Notes: a model not told the origin generated them from the sequence alone. DNA of 64,000 nucleotides from Neobacillus mesonae (GCF_001636315.1 NZ_KV440949.1:956203-1020202); one strand, 5' to 3'; shown: positions 1 through 8,990, numbered from the stretch's first letter. Numbers and translations are program-made.

Positions 1-115
<115 letters not shown>

Positions 116-159
116 CTAAAGGCGGTGTGAGCAGAGCTCAGCAAAAACTTATTTAAGTG

Positions 160-202
160 AAGAATCTATTTTTTTATAGCAAGCTTTGCTAAAGTGATTC
201 TT
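160..202. repeat. Nested inverted repeat between queA and tgt
   Basis: AAGAATC (160-166) is mirrored by GATTCTT (196-202), and an AGCAAGCTTTGCT near-palindrome lies inside. No U-run follows on either strand, so it is not a clear intrinsic terminator. It could be an RNA processing or attenuation structure in the queA-tgt transcript. Function unknown. Confidence 0.35.
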
Positions 203-228
203 TTATGCGGCGCTCCGCTCTTTATCCA

Positions 229-1257
229 CTAAACGATAAACATTGCATCACCAAAGCTGAAGAAACGGTATTTTTCTTCTACAGCGGTATTATAGGCGTG
301 CAAAATATGCTCCCTGCTGGCCAAAGCACTGACAAGCATAATCAAAGTTGATTTTGGCAGGTGGAAATTTGTAATCATTCCGTCAATCCCTTTAAATTCA
401 TAGCCGGGATAAATGAAAATATCCGTCCAGCCGCTGCATCCGATAAATTGTCCGTTATTAGCGTGGGCAATCGTCTCTAACGTTCTTGTCGAGGTCGTAC
501 CAACTGTAATAATTCTGCCGCCGCTGTTTCTAACCTTATTGAGCAGTGTTGCTGTTTCATCAGTCATGATATAAAATTCCGCATGCATATCATGTCCTTC
601 TACATCATCCGCACTTACCGGCCTGAAGGTCCCGAGACCAACATGAAGCGTGATAAAGGCAATATGAACGCCCATTCCGGCAATCTCCTGCAGCAATTCT
701 TCAGTAAAATGAAGCCCGGCTGTCGGCGCTGCCGCTGAACCTGGTTCCTTTGCATAAACCGTTTGGTACCTGTCTTGATCATCAAGCTGTTCTTTAATAT
801 AAGGCGGTAATGGCATTTGACCTAACTGATCAAGAATTTCGTAAAAAATTCCCTCATATTTAAATTCAAATGTCCGTCCCCCGTGGTCAGATTCCCCGGT
901 ACAAACAGCTGTGAGCAGACCATCGCCGAATTCAACGACTGTACCTTCCTTCACGCGCTTTGCCGGTTTAACAAGTGTCTCCCACTCATCACCTTCAAGC
1001 TGTTTTAACAGCAGCACTTCAATTTTCGCGCCAGTATCTGTTTTGACGCCAAAAAGGCGTGCGGGCAGTACCTTCGTATCATTTAAAACAAGGCAGTCCC
1101 CTTCACGCAAATACTTAGTAATATCCTTAAACACTTCATGCTGAATGTCACCTGTTTCCTTGTTCAGTACCATTAACCTGCTGTCGGTCCTTTTCTTCAG
1201 CGGAACCTGGGCAATTAATTCTTCTGGTAAATGAAAATCAAACAAATCTACTTTCAT
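229..1257 (-). CDS. queA: S-adenosylmethionine:tRNA ribosyltransferase-isomerase QueA
   Basis: QueA transfers and isomerises the ribosyl moiety of SAM onto preQ1-modified tRNA to make epoxyqueuosine. The protein begins [17 protein letters not shown] and has the family blocks [26 protein letters not shown] and [11 protein letters not shown]. From the ATG at 1255-1257 it is 342 residues, the same length as the B. subtilis enzyme. An in-frame TTG two codons upstream (1263) has its AGGA only 3 bases away; the ATG is 9 bases from the same AGGA, so I prefer the ATG. It sits between ruvB plus a small membrane protein and tgt, the usual Bacillus order. Confidence 0.95.
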   Translation of the reverse strand: MKVDLFDFHLPEELIAQVPLKKRTDSRLMVLNKETGDIQHEVFKDITKYLREGDCLVLNDTKVLPARLFGVKTDTGAKIEVLLLKQLEGDEWETLVKPAKRVKEGTVVEFGDGLLTAVCTGESDHGGRTFEFKYEGIFYEILDQLGQMPLPPYIKEQLDDQDRYQTVYAKEPGSAAAPTAGLHFTEELLQEIAGMGVHIAFITLHVGLGTFRPVSADDVEGHDMHAEFYIMTDETATLLNKVRNSGGRIITVGTTSTRTLETIAHANNGQFIGCSGWTDIFIYPGYEFKGIDGMITNFHLPKSTLIMLVSALASREHILHAYNTAVEEKYRFFSFGDAMFIV

Positions 1258-1274
1258 CTTCAAACATCCTAACT

Positions 1275-1481
1275 TTAACGAAATCTCCCTATGAAATAAA
1301 ATATAAGGGATAGTACAATACTTACAACAATTGAGGTAACCACCGGGAAATAAAAGGTTGTATTCCCTTTTTTCACAACAATATCACCCGGCAGCTTCCC
1401 CAAATGCAAAAATGGCATCAATAAGCCGATTAGAAAAATAACCGCGCCAATAATCATCAATGTTTTTGATAATCCTGTCAA
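1275..1481 (-). CDS. Small two-helix membrane protein, DUF2905-like
   Basis: This 68-residue protein has two hydrophobic helices (about 7-25 and 45-65) around a short loop containing [20 protein letters not shown], which resembles the DUF2905 family; its function is not known. The start is TTG in a TTGA overlap with the ruvB stop, with GGAGGTG 8 bases upstream inside ruvB, so translation is probably coupled to ruvB. It lies between ruvB and queA, where bacilli often carry such a small gene. Confidence 0.8.
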   Translation of the reverse strand: MTGLSKTLMIIGAVIFLIGLLMPFLHLGKLPGDIVVKKGNTTFYFPVVTSIVVSIVLSLIFYFIGRFR

Positions 1482-2479
1482 GGCGCAGGCACCTCCATAC
1501 CAAAGTGATGATAGACTGCCGCTGTTACCATACGTCCGCGCGGCGTCCGCTGGAGAAAGCCGATCTGCAATAAATAAGGCTCATACACATCTTCAATTGT
1601 TTCCGACTCTTCACCAATAGAAGCCGCAATTGTATCAAGCCCAACCGGACCACCGCGGAATTTTTCAATAATCCCTTTTAATAGCTTATGGTCAATATGG
1701 TCAAGGCCGCGCTGATCCACCTGCAACAGTTCTAGCGCTTCTTTGGCAAGCGAGAGATGGATTTCCCCATCCCCTTTCACTTGGGCAAAGTCGCGGACAC
1801 GTCTTAGCAGGCGGTTGGCAATACGCGGTGTTCCCCTCGCCCTTCTGGCAATTTCCGCTGCTGATTGATGATCAATTTCCGTCTCAAACAATTCGGCAGT
1901 CCGTAGCACAATACTTGTCAGATGTTCTTCTTTATAATACTCGAGACGGGATAAAACTCCAAATCGGTCTCTCAGCGGAGCCGACAGCGAGCCGGCTCTT
2001 GTCGTTGCTCCCACAAGGGTGAAAGGCGGCAAATCAAGGCGGATTGATCTCGCGCTTGGACCTTTGCCGATAACGATATCGAGGCAAAAGTCCTCCATCG
2101 CCGGGTACAGCACCTCTTCAATCGAACGCGGCAGACGATGGATTTCGTCGATAAACAGTACATCCCCTGGCTCAAGTGCGGTAAGGATCGCCGCTAAATC
2201 ACCAGGCCTTTCAATTGCCGGTCCTGAAGTTGTTCTAATGTTCACACCCATTTCATTAGCAATAATCATTGCAAGAGTGGTTTTTCCTAATCCGGGCGGT
2301 CCGTAAAGCAGCACATGGTCGAGGGTTTCTCTCCGCTGTTTTGCGGCCTTGATAAAAATCTCCAAGTTCTCCCGTACCTGATCCTGTCCGATATATTGCC
2401 TAAGTGATTGCGGACGCAGGCTTTGTTCGAAACTCACTTCACTCTCATTAACTTCACTGGAAATGATCCGCTCTTCCAT
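1478..2479 (-). CDS. ruvB: Holliday junction branch migration ATPase RuvB
   Basis: RuvB is the hexameric AAA+ motor that with RuvA drives branch migration of Holliday junctions. The 333-residue protein shows Walker [10 protein letters not shown], Walker [10 protein letters not shown], sensor 1 VGATTRAG, the arginine-finger segment PLRDRFG, and a C-terminal winged helix ending in [16 protein letters not shown]. The ATG has an AGGTGAT ribosome binding site. ruvA lies 10 bases upstream and the DUF2905-like gene overlaps the end by 4 bases, so all three are probably one operon. Confidence 0.97.
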   Translation of the reverse strand: MEERIISSEVNESEVSFEQSLRPQSLRQYIGQDQVRENLEIFIKAAKQRRETLDHVLLYGPPGLGKTTLAMIIANEMGVNIRTTSGPAIERPGDLAAILTALEPGDVLFIDEIHRLPRSIEEVLYPAMEDFCLDIVIGKGPSARSIRLDLPPFTLVGATTRAGSLSAPLRDRFGVLSRLEYYKEEHLTSIVLRTAELFETEIDHQSAAEIARRARGTPRIANRLLRRVRDFAQVKGDGEIHLSLAKEALELLQVDQRGLDHIDHKLLKGIIEKFRGGPVGLDTIAASIGEESETIEDVYEPYLLQIGFLQRTPRGRMVTAAVYHHFGMEVPAP

Positions 2480-2489
2480 ATACGATCAC

Positions 2490-3101
2490 CTATTTTAATA
2501 GCCGCTGCAGGGCTTTTTTAATATATTGGTCTGTGGATAGCTGTTCCTTCTGTAATTCAGGTGAAATTTTCCTTATTTCCTTTTCAGAATAGCCAAGTGC
2601 TTTTAAGGCAAGAACCGCTTCTTCAAAGGCCGTATTCGCTGATTCTGTATGTATTGGAAGCTGATCCGCATTGAATAAATTCGGAAAGTAGTCGGGAACG
2701 ACATCCTGCAATTTTCCCTTTAAATCAAGAATCATCTGCCGGGCTGTTTTCTTGCCGACACCAGGGAATTTAACGAGAAATTTCTCGTCCTCATTTTCAA
2801 TTGCATTTACAACCTGCTGGACCTCGCCGGAAGCAAGGATGGCAAGCGCCCCTTTAGGTCCGATACCTGAAACATTCAATAATTTGGTAAATAGCTTCTT
2901 TTCTTCTCTCGTTTCAAAGCCGTATAGTGCCATTACATCCTCACGAACATAATGGTATGTATAAACCGTTACCATTGTTTCCATTTTACCGGCATAAATA
3001 AACGGATTCGGCGTCGATATTTGAAAACCAATTCCGTTGTTTTCGATGACAATATATTCCGGTCCGACAAAATCAACGGTCCCTTTGATAAATTCAAACA
3101 A
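2490..3101 (-). CDS. ruvA: Holliday junction DNA helicase subunit RuvA
   Basis: RuvA binds four-way junctions as a tetramer and loads RuvB. The protein begins [20 protein letters not shown] (OB fold), followed by tandem helix-hairpin-helix motifs ([26 protein letters not shown]) and the C-terminal RuvB-binding three-helix domain. The reading frame stays open another 22 codons upstream, but homologues begin at this residue, and a TTG (3099-3101) sits 8 bases after GGGGAGAG. This gives 203 residues against about 201 for B. subtilis. Confidence 0.95.
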   Translation of the reverse strand: MFEFIKGTVDFVGPEYIVIENNGIGFQISTPNPFIYAGKMETMVTVYTYHYVREDVMALYGFETREEKKLFTKLLNVSGIGPKGALAILASGEVQQVVNAIENEDEKFLVKFPGVGKKTARQMILDLKGKLQDVVPDYFPNLFNADQLPIHTESANTAFEEAVLALKALGYSEKEIRKISPELQKEQLSTDQYIKKALQRLLK

Positions 3102-3208
3102 TCCGCTTCTCTCCCCTAATCTATTGACACTGCCATGCGAAAATCGCACTGTATTCCATTCTAACATATTTTCGAAGTGTAGTTGAAGAAATTAGTGCTA
3201 GGGTTACG

Positions 3209-3271
3209 ATTCGCTAATAAAACGTTCAAATTCGCTATTATACTTTAAAAATTCGCTAATACCCTCTCTTG
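3209..3271. repeat. Short direct repeat, ATTCGCTAATA-type, period 21 bp
   Basis: Three copies of ATTCGCTA(A/T)TA start at 3209, 3230 and 3251, exactly 21 bp apart; the core is conserved and the remainder varies. They sit between ruvA and the bofC terminator. A longer array with the same period and a related ATTTCGCGGAT core lies at 47097-47222. Confidence 0.7.
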
Positions 3272-3281
3272 AAAGATAAAA

Positions 3282-3315
3282 AAAATCAGGCTGATATATT
3301 CGTCAGTCTGATTTT
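3282..3315 (-). terminator. Intrinsic terminator of bofC
   Basis: On the minus strand AAAATCAG-A-CTGA pairs with TCAG-C-CTGATTTT around a short loop, with one internal mismatch, and is followed by a U-run. It lies 10 bases past the bofC stop. Confidence 0.75.
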
Positions 3316-3324
3316 CCATCCATA

Positions 3325-3855
3325 TTATTCTTTTGTGACGGAGTAAGGCTTAAATGTTTCTAATACCTTTACGTAATGGTCCTTAGTTTTTATAGGAATT
3401 CCTTGCAGCAATTCCTCCTGCTTATTACTCTCAAGCTTTTTCATATCTAGTTGAAAAAATGATTGAATGATCTTAGAGCTTCTTGGTCTTCCGTTAAAAA
3501 TCGTCAATACGCCGTCTTCTGTTATGCCGAAATAGCCATTTGCTTTTAACAAAGGTGAAATATCATCCATTTGTCTAGTAAATACCATTGTCGACTCATC
3601 TCGACTCTTCAACGTCCAAGCATCATACTTAGTCCAGAAGTTTTCCATTGACCAGCTTGTCTCGTGAACAATCTCTTGACTGACTTCTCCATCCAAATAA
3701 ACTCGTTCCAAAATGACTGTAATATGCAGAGGTTCCGTCGCTTGCTTGGTCTCCACTGATGCAGCGAAACCATCTTGTGTCATTCCTAAATTGACGAGAA
3801 TAACAGAAAACACGGCGAAACAAAAGAGCATTATAGCTTTTTTAATGAACCTCAT
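3325..3855 (-). CDS. bofC: Forespore-secreted intercompartmental signalling protein BofC
   Basis: BofC is made in the forespore, crosses to the intermembrane space and restrains SpoIVB-dependent pro-sigma-K processing. The protein has an N-terminal signal sequence (MRFIKKAIMLFCFAVFSVIL), then a secreted domain whose ERVYLDGEVSQE and GYFGITEDGVLTIFNGRP segments match BofC proteins. I use the ATG at 3853-3855, 4 to 5 bases after AGGTGAG, in preference to a GTG three codons earlier that lies inside that ribosome binding site; this gives 176 residues. The next gene downstream is ruvA, as in B. subtilis. Confidence 0.9.
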   Translation of the reverse strand: MRFIKKAIMLFCFAVFSVILVNLGMTQDGFAASVETKQATEPLHITVILERVYLDGEVSQEIVHETSWSMENFWTKYDAWTLKSRDESTMVFTRQMDDISPLLKANGYFGITEDGVLTIFNGRPRSSKIIQSFFQLDMKKLESNKQEELLQGIPIKTKDHYVKVLETFKPYSVTKE

Positions 3856-3988
3856 GCCTCTCACCTCTTATGTTAAAAAATTAACAAGCTTTTTCATTTC
3901 TAGTTTAGCCTTTTTTTGCCTTTTTATTCGAAAGCTTGGGATTCCTGCTTAACCCTTTCTAATTTTCCCAGTAATCATTTTTCCATTC

Positions 3989-4021
3989 AAAAAGGCAAAG
4001 CCAGGAAAGCTTTGCCTTTTT
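3989..4021 (-). terminator. Intrinsic terminator of the coxA-like gene
   Basis: A perfect stem, AAAAAGGCAAAGC with GCTTTGCCTTTTT, has a 7-base loop and starts 5 bases past the stop of the lipoprotein gene. It is A/T-flanked on both sides, so it could also work from the other direction. Confidence 0.85.
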
Positions 4022-4025
4022 ACCA

Positions 4026-4727
4026 TTATTTAACCGATTTCGGTATTTTCATCGGTATATCATTATTGATGTTACGGTCACGTCCAAAAGTACCTTCATC
4101 AATAATGACCTTCACCGTCTTTCCAGGGACATATGGCTGGACCGCTCTTTTGATTGCGCGTTTTGTATTGGAAGCTGCTGCTTTACTTTCGTCCACTAAA
4201 CGTACTGAGATCCAGACGGAATGGCCGTAAGCCACATTACGGATGCTTCTGACATTAGCAACATCTGCCACCTTATCCCTAATGGCATCGGTGACATCTT
4301 CCTGGAACCCATGACCAACATATGTCTCGTTATTGCCCATTTTACGATTTAAGTGACCATGGTAATTCATGTCACTTGTACTAAAACGGTTATCACGCTG
4401 GAAAAAATTCCGATCCGTTTTCGCCAATGGTGTCGTCGGGTTTATTGGATGCCCATTTTTGTCCCTTGTTTGAAAATCGTTTCTACTTTGTTGATTAAAA
4501 TTTCGGTCTTCATCCCCTAAGGTATGATCCATCATTTCTGTGACAGCGCCATCATTGTCTCGATATAAAGCGTTGCTGTTGTCCGGGTGGTTTTCATTGG
4601 AGTAATACCCCATTGGCCGGGCCAGGTTATTGGCATCATTGACACCCTTGCTGTTATTATTGGCACAGCCCGCTGCTCCAACAATCATTAAAGCAGAAAG
4701 CGCAAATCTCCATCGGTTCCTGTTCAA
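4026..4727 (-). CDS. coxA: YhcN/YlaJ-family sporulation lipoprotein, CoxA-like
   Basis: A 233-residue lipoprotein: the signal ends in VGAAGC (lipobox, Cys21). A polar Asn/Asp-rich region follows, and a C-terminal YhcN/YlaJ domain from about residue 120 to 230 contains DAIRDKVADVANVRSIRNVA and VQPYVPGKTVKVIID. Spore-membrane and cortex-associated proteins YhcN, YlaJ and CoxA share this domain. In B. subtilis coxA lies beside safA; safA is one gene upstream here, so CoxA is the best assignment, though the symbol rests on position. The start is TTG, 8 bases after GAGGGGG. Confidence 0.8.
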   Translation of the reverse strand: MNRNRWRFALSALMIVGAAGCANNNSKGVNDANNLARPMGYYSNENHPDNSNALYRDNDGAVTEMMDHTLGDEDRNFNQQSRNDFQTRDKNGHPINPTTPLAKTDRNFFQRDNRFSTSDMNYHGHLNRKMGNNETYVGHGFQEDVTDAIRDKVADVANVRSIRNVAYGHSVWISVRLVDESKAAASNTKRAIKRAVQPYVPGKTVKVIIDEGTFGRDRNINNDIPMKIPKSVK

Positions 4728-4822
4728 GCGAAAAACCCCCTCACGTTAATCCTGAGCACATAAGCATGCTCAATATTAGGGTGTTAACATAAGGAGGATT
4801 TCATTCTTCTAAAAAAACGACT

Positions 4823-5815
4823 TTACTCCAAAACGCCTTTAATTTGATGAAAAAATTTTTTCCGGGCATAAAACTGGCCAATCGATAAGTCCATGACCTG
4901 CTGTAATTTCTTTTGATTGGAATAAGATTGTTCTCTTACTAATCGATTCCATTCGCGTAAAATATCAGCAGGATAGGCAAGCGCATATAAAAATGCTTTA
5001 TCACGAAGCAAACTTCGAAATTGTTTATAACTGCCAAGTTTATTTAATGACCAATCGATATAGGGAAGAATCCTGTTAGCATACTGTAAATAATCAAGAG
5101 CTGCGGGACCAATGCTAATTAAGTCAAAATCAATTAAATACAGCTTTCCCTTTTTATCGCGTAAAAAATTATGGTGGGCAACATCCCCATGTAGAATGAC
5201 GTACGGTTCTTTTTCAAAATAGTTGATGTTCTTTTCCATCCCGTTAAGGGACCAGTCGGCCCATGCAACCATTTCCGAAATAAACGGCTCATTCATAAAA
5301 TATCTGAGAAATGGGATGTTATTCGAAAAGATCATTAGTCTTTCTTTCCATTTATCAGTTAAGTCTGCTTTTGAGAGAAGCCTCTCGTATCTTGCTTCAA
5401 ATGAAGCGGTAGTCTGGTGAAATTTCTCCAATAAATCAAGCCCTTCTCGGCGGTCCTTCTGCTCATAATAAGTAAAAGTTGATTTATTAGGGGAAATATA
5501 TTCGATACAGCCAAAATAAGTACCTTCAAAGTACAGCTGTTCTTTGCCGGTGGTGTCCAAAAAGGCGTACGTGTTGGAAAAACCCTCTTTTCTGAGTGTC
5601 GCCGTGAACGCTTCTTGCAGTTTCAGCCTGCGGTTAGATTGATATCCTTTCATGACATACAGGTTTTTTTCTGTTTTTAACAAAAGAACAGACCTTTGCA
5701 GCGGGGTCATGTCAACCACTTTTTCATGAAATTGCGACTGAAAATAAGAGAAGAGACGATCAAAATAAGCATCGTCTCCATGCATGTTTTCTGACGGTTT
5801 AACTCGATTCGTCAT
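4823..5815 (-). CDS. CotS/YutH-type spore coat kinase-like protein
   Basis: A 330-residue protein of the aminoglycoside-phosphotransferase/CotS superfamily. The catalytic loop is intact (HGDVAHHN, residues 209-216) and so is the metal-binding LIDFD (227-231); the N-lobe carries a Lys in the VLLLKTEK strand. Relatives (CotS, CotI, YutH, YsxE) are spore coat proteins with unknown substrates. The ATG lies inside the 3' end of safA (17-base overlap), so the two are probably co-expressed in the mother cell and translationally coupled. Unlike YsxE at 44.7 kb it keeps all catalytic residues. I do not assign a symbol because several paralogues exist. Confidence 0.8.
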   Translation of the reverse strand: MTNRVKPSENMHGDDAYFDRLFSYFQSQFHEKVVDMTPLQRSVLLLKTEKNLYVMKGYQSNRRLKLQEAFTATLRKEGFSNTYAFLDTTGKEQLYFEGTYFGCIEYISPNKSTFTYYEQKDRREGLDLLEKFHQTTASFEARYERLLSKADLTDKWKERLMIFSNNIPFLRYFMNEPFISEMVAWADWSLNGMEKNINYFEKEPYVILHGDVAHHNFLRDKKGKLYLIDFDLISIGPAALDYLQYANRILPYIDWSLNKLGSYKQFRSLLRDKAFLYALAYPADILREWNRLVREQSYSNQKKLQQVMDLSIGQFYARKKFFHQIKGVLE

Positions 5816-7376
5816 GGTATCCTGGCATTCCGTAAGAACTTGTTCCCATTGGTCCTATCCCATATGGATTCATAAAAGGTGGCTGGGCGACATCATTGGG
5901 TCCTGTATATGGTGCGCTATAAATCGGCGGTGTCGGCGGTACAAAATCTACCGGCATACCTGCTGGCTGTCCAGGGCCGCAACCACAATCCCCTCCGGCT
6001 CCTGTCGGTAAACCTTGTACCGATGCTTCTTGCATCAACGGTATTGGAGCTCCCATAGCCTGAGAAGCCCGTTCCGGAGATTCATAATCAAATTCCGGTC
6101 CTCTGGTGTATGGTGTAGTGCCCATCATTTGTGGATATCCATATGGTGTTGGCCCATATGGCTGGTATCCGCCGCTGTATGGGGCGCCTGCTCCCGGCCC
6201 ATAAGCTCCATCGGGAATACCCGGTGCTGCCGGTGCTCCTGGAGTAAATTCCATTCCTGCGGGAAAGCCTCCCGCACCCGGAGTCTGCATATGCCCTCCT
6301 GAATACCCTCCAGGCATTTCACCATACCCTCCTGGATATCCTCCTGAATGCCCCCCAGGCATTTCACCATACCCTCCTGGATATCCTCCTGGATGCCCCC
6401 CAGGCATTTCACCGTATCCTGCTGGTGTTTGACCATACCCCATCGGCATACCGCCATAAGCTCCTGGCATTGGCTGGTAGGCTTGCTGCATTCCATAAGC
6501 CCCAGGCTCCATTCCCATCGGCTGTTGGAAGCCCGGTGCTGCCCCTTGTGGATATGTGCCTTCCATTACCGGTCCACCGGGATTATACCCGGGATTATAA
6601 CCAGGGTTATACCCAGGATTCATCGGCATTTGCGGCATAAAGGCAGATGATTCATCATGATAGTGTGGCATATAAGCTCCGCCCATCATTGGACCCGGAT
6701 TATTCGGCGTCATGTTAGGGAGCATATTCGGCACCGCATTGGATACAGGCATCATTTGAGCTGGTGCCTGAACTGGCGGGCAAGGCATTTGCATTGGAAT
6801 ACCCCCAAATGGCGGACAGAAACCCGGTCCTGGCATAACTGGAGTAACCGGGACGCAGTAGTCTTGCACCGGCGGACATTCCGGTACCGGCAGCGGTGCC
6901 GGAATTGGCATTTCTTTCTTTGGAACCTCCTTCACCTCTGGAAGGATGTTAGCCGGTTTTGGCGGCAGCTCCGGTTTTACCGTCATATTCGTCATATTGG
7001 TCATATAATAATTATTAATATCGATTTCAGGAACTACTTGTAGAGGCATTTTTGGGGTATAAGGCGCTTTGGGTGCTTCTTTGATAATTGGCTGCTCTTT
7101 GATTGGAACTTCCTTAATTGGGACTTCCTTAATTGGAACTTCTTTGATCGGTACCTCCTTAATTGGTACTTCCTTTGCAAACGGCTGCTCAGCTTTGATT
7201 GGCCCTTCTTTTTTGATAGTTCCACCTGTTGTCGGGACCTTTATTTTCATTCCGGGCATAATCATATCAGGGTTGCTGAGCTGTGAATTCATCTTTTTCA
7301 GCTCTTCAAAATTCACGCCGTACTTCTTGGCGATCTTCCAAAGAGTATCCCCTTTCTGTACGATATGGATCTTCAC
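5799..7376 (-). CDS. safA: Spore coat/cortex morphogenetic protein SafA
   Basis: SafA sits at the cortex-coat interface and recruits inner coat proteins. The N-terminus is a LysM domain (MKIHIVQKGDTLWKIAKKYG through MIMPGMKIKVP, residues 2-47) that in B. subtilis binds cortex and SpoVID. Next come about five PIKEV repeats (69-95), then a very long Pro/Gly/Met/Tyr-rich region with NPGY repeats and a 15-residue GEMPGG-type repeat. At 525 residues it is longer than the B. subtilis protein (387), the difference lying in low-complexity repeats. The start is GTG (7374-7376) with AGGAGGG 8 bases upstream; a TTG-type extension further upstream lacks a site. The stop overlaps the downstream kinase gene. 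Confidence 0.92.
   Translation of the reverse strand: MKIHIVQKGDTLWKIAKKYGVNFEELKKMNSQLSNPDMIMPGMKIKVPTTGGTIKKEGPIKAEQPFAKEVPIKEVPIKEVPIKEVPIKEVPIKEQPIIKEAPKAPYTPKMPLQVVPEIDINNYYMTNMTNMTVKPELPPKPANILPEVKEVPKKEMPIPAPLPVPECPPVQDYCVPVTPVMPGPGFCPPFGGIPMQMPCPPVQAPAQMMPVSNAVPNMLPNMTPNNPGPMMGGAYMPHYHDESSAFMPQMPMNPGYNPGYNPGYNPGGPVMEGTYPQGAAPGFQQPMGMEPGAYGMQQAYQPMPGAYGGMPMGYGQTPAGYGEMPGGHPGGYPGGYGEMPGGHSGGYPGGYGEMPGGYSGGHMQTPGAGGFPAGMEFTPGAPAAPGIPDGAYGPGAGAPYSGGYQPYGPTPYGYPQMMGTTPYTRGPEFDYESPERASQAMGAPIPLMQEASVQGLPTGAGGDCGCGPGQPAGMPVDFVPPTPPIYSAPYTGPNDVAQPPFMNPYGIGPMGTSSYGMPGYHDESS
6295..6412 (-). repeat. In-frame 45-bp coding repeat in safA
   Basis: Near-identical copies encode GEMPGGHPGGYPGGY, GEMPGGHSGGYPGGY and a shorter GEMPGGYSGGH. 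The bases match almost exactly between copies, which suggests recent slippage. Confidence 0.8.
7085..7180 (-). repeat. In-frame 15-bp coding repeat in safA
   Basis: Consecutive copies encode (E)VPIKE five or more times, with silent variation between copies (ATTGGGAC, ATTGGAAC, ATCGGTAC, ATTGGTAC). This is a candidate variable-number tandem repeat. Confidence 0.8.
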
Positions 7377-7407
7377 TCTGATTTCCCTCCTATGGCATAA
7401 GTCCATA

Positions 7408-7416
7408 TAGTGTATG
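7408..7416 (-). promoter_or_regulatory. Candidate mother-cell sigma (E/K) -10 element for safA
   Basis: CATACACTA fits the sigma-K -10 (CATANNNTA), and its first eight bases fit the sigma-E -10 (CATACANT). It lies about 32 bases upstream of the safA GTG. No strong -35 is visible, so this is only a candidate. Confidence 0.45.
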
Positions 7417-7573
7417 TGGAAATGGGCAAATTGCTATCATTCTTCACAAAAACTTATGCTGGTTTTTCCAAAAATATGTTTATCCAAGCTTCAGTCTCCA
7501 GGTTAACTGCGTTTCTTTTTAAAAATCTGTATGGTACTATGTAAGCATGTAACATGTTAAGGAGCGTTAAATA

Positions 7574-8110
7574 ATGGAACAAAAAAAGATACTAGGGGAC
7601 GAACGGAGAAGGTTTATTTTACAACTATTAAAAGATAGCAGCCATCCAATTACCGGCAGTGAATTAGCCGAGAAGACAAATGTAAGCCGGCAGGTAATCG
7701 TCGGTGATATTACGCTGCTTAAAGCTAGGGGCGAGCCGATCATCGCAACAAGCCAAGGGTATATGTTTTTACAGCAGCGGACTGGTAATGTAGTTTATGA
7801 ACGAACCATCGCCTGCCGTCATAATCTGGCTGAAACCGAAAAAGAGCTTAATATCATTGTGGACTACGGAGTTACAGTGAAGGATGTTAAAATTGAGCAT
7901 GCCATTTACGGCGATTTAACAGCCTCCATAATGGTGTCAAACAGACAGGAAGTAAAGCAATTCATTGAAAAGCTTAAAACAACTAAAGCGCCGCTGCTTT
8001 CAGAATTAACCGGAGGCATTCATTTACATACATTAACAGCCGCAACTGAGTCAGCCCTCGACAAAGCTGAAGCCGCGCTTTATAAAGAAGGAATATTGCT
8101 GGAATCATAA
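7574..8110 (+). CDS. niaR: Niacin-responsive transcriptional repressor NiaR (YrxA)
   Basis: NiaR represses NAD biosynthesis and niacin uptake genes when niacin is present. The 178-residue protein has an N-terminal winged helix-turn-helix (ERRRFILQLL to SRQVIVGDITLLKARG, residues 10-50) and a C-terminal 3H small-molecule-binding domain (about 75-172) with its histidine segments (CRHNLAE, IEHAIYGDL, GGIHLHTL). The ribosome binding site is AAGGAGCG. In B. subtilis the divergent neighbour is the nadS-nadBCA cluster; here the divergent neighbour is safA, so its targets must be elsewhere. Confidence 0.93.
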   Translation: MEQKKILGDERRRFILQLLKDSSHPITGSELAEKTNVSRQVIVGDITLLKARGEPIIATSQGYMFLQQRTGNVVYERTIACRHNLAETEKELNIIVDYGVTVKDVKIEHAIYGDLTASIMVSNRQEVKQFIEKLKTTKAPLLSELTGGIHLHTLTAATESALDKAEAALYKEGILLES

Positions 8111-8135
8111 AAAGGACCTACGAGAGGTCCTTTTC
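8109..8135. terminator. Bidirectional terminator between niaR and pheA
   Basis: The stem AAAAGGACC/GGTCCTTTT has a 7-base loop and serves both convergent genes. Confidence 0.85.
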
Positions 8136-8990
8136 TTAATCCAAATCCACCATGATCGCAGGATAGCTTCCGAGCAGCTTCACACTGCAGCCTAAAGCTT
8201 CCATTTCCGCGATTGCTCCTGGAATTAACACATCATCTAGCTTCATTTCCAAATCAATAATAAAGAAGTAATTACCAATTCCAGTTTTCATTGGTCTTGA
8301 TTCAATTTTTGAGAGATTTATTTTTCGCCAAGCAAATGCAGACAACACTTGGTGCAGGGCACCCGCCTGGTCTGACGGTAAGGTTACCATTAATGTTGTA
8401 CGGTAATGGGATGAACCGCTGAGAACTTGAAAATCAATATTTTGTTCGGATAAAACAATAAACCGGGTATGGTTATAGTCAAAATCGTGAATACTTCGCT
8501 CAACGATGGTTGCCCCATATTCTTTTGCCGCCAATTCATTGGCAATCGCAGCTGCGTTCTGCTCTGGTGATTCCATAATCATTTTGGCTGCGGCAGCTGT
8601 GGAGGAAACACTTTCGTACGGCACTCCCTTAAAGTGTTTATGTAAAAATTTATGACACTGAGCAATCGCATGGGAGTGGCTGTAAATTTTTTCAGCATCC
8701 TGCCAGCTCTCTGCATTCTGCGGGTGAACCATTAAATGCTGTTTAATTGGAATCGTAATTTCCCCGATAATCGGAAGTTCAGCAACCTGCGTTAAATAAT
8801 CAAGCGTAATATTAACAGATCCTTCTAATGCGTTTTCCAAAGGGACAACAGCAAGCTCTACATCATGGTTAGAAACTGCGTCCATACATCCCGGAATCGT
8901 CTGATACGGAACATGTTCGAATCTTTCAAAAACTTTCTTCACAGCTAATTCCGTAAATGTTGCCTTTGGGCCTAAATAACCTACCTTCAC
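8136..8990 (-). CDS. pheA: Prephenate dehydratase PheA
   Basis: PheA converts prephenate to phenylpyruvate in phenylalanine synthesis. The catalytic PDT domain spans residues 1-180 (MKVGYLGPKATFTELAV; VVPLENALEGSVNITLD; the NHTRFIVL segment containing the Thr-Arg-Phe motif). A C-terminal ACT regulatory domain (about 197-275) contains GALHQVLSAFAWRKINLSKI and the ESRP Phe-binding motif. GTG start with AGGGGAG 8 bases upstream. pheB and obg lie directly upstream. Confidence 0.95.
   Translation of the reverse strand: MKVGYLGPKATFTELAVKKVFERFEHVPYQTIPGCMDAVSNHDVELAVVPLENALEGSVNITLDYLTQVAELPIIGEITIPIKQHLMVHPQNAESWQDAEKIYSHSHAIAQCHKFLHKHFKGVPYESVSSTAAAAKMIMESPEQNAAAIANELAAKEYGATIVERSIHDFDYNHTRFIVLSEQNIDFQVLSGSSHYRTTLMVTLPSDQAGALHQVLSAFAWRKINLSKIESRPMKTGIGNYFFIIDLEMKLDDVLIPGAIAEMEALGCSVKLLGSYPAIMVDLD

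Noticed and set aside
4754..4771. GAGCACATAAGCATGCTC inverted repeat upstream of the coxA-like gene
   Set aside because: Only five outer base pairs are consistent, and there is no further evidence for an operator.
6015..7410. Several plus-strand open frames opposite safA
   Set aside because: They are antisense shadows of the low-complexity, GC-rich repeat region of safA and have no start signals or homology.
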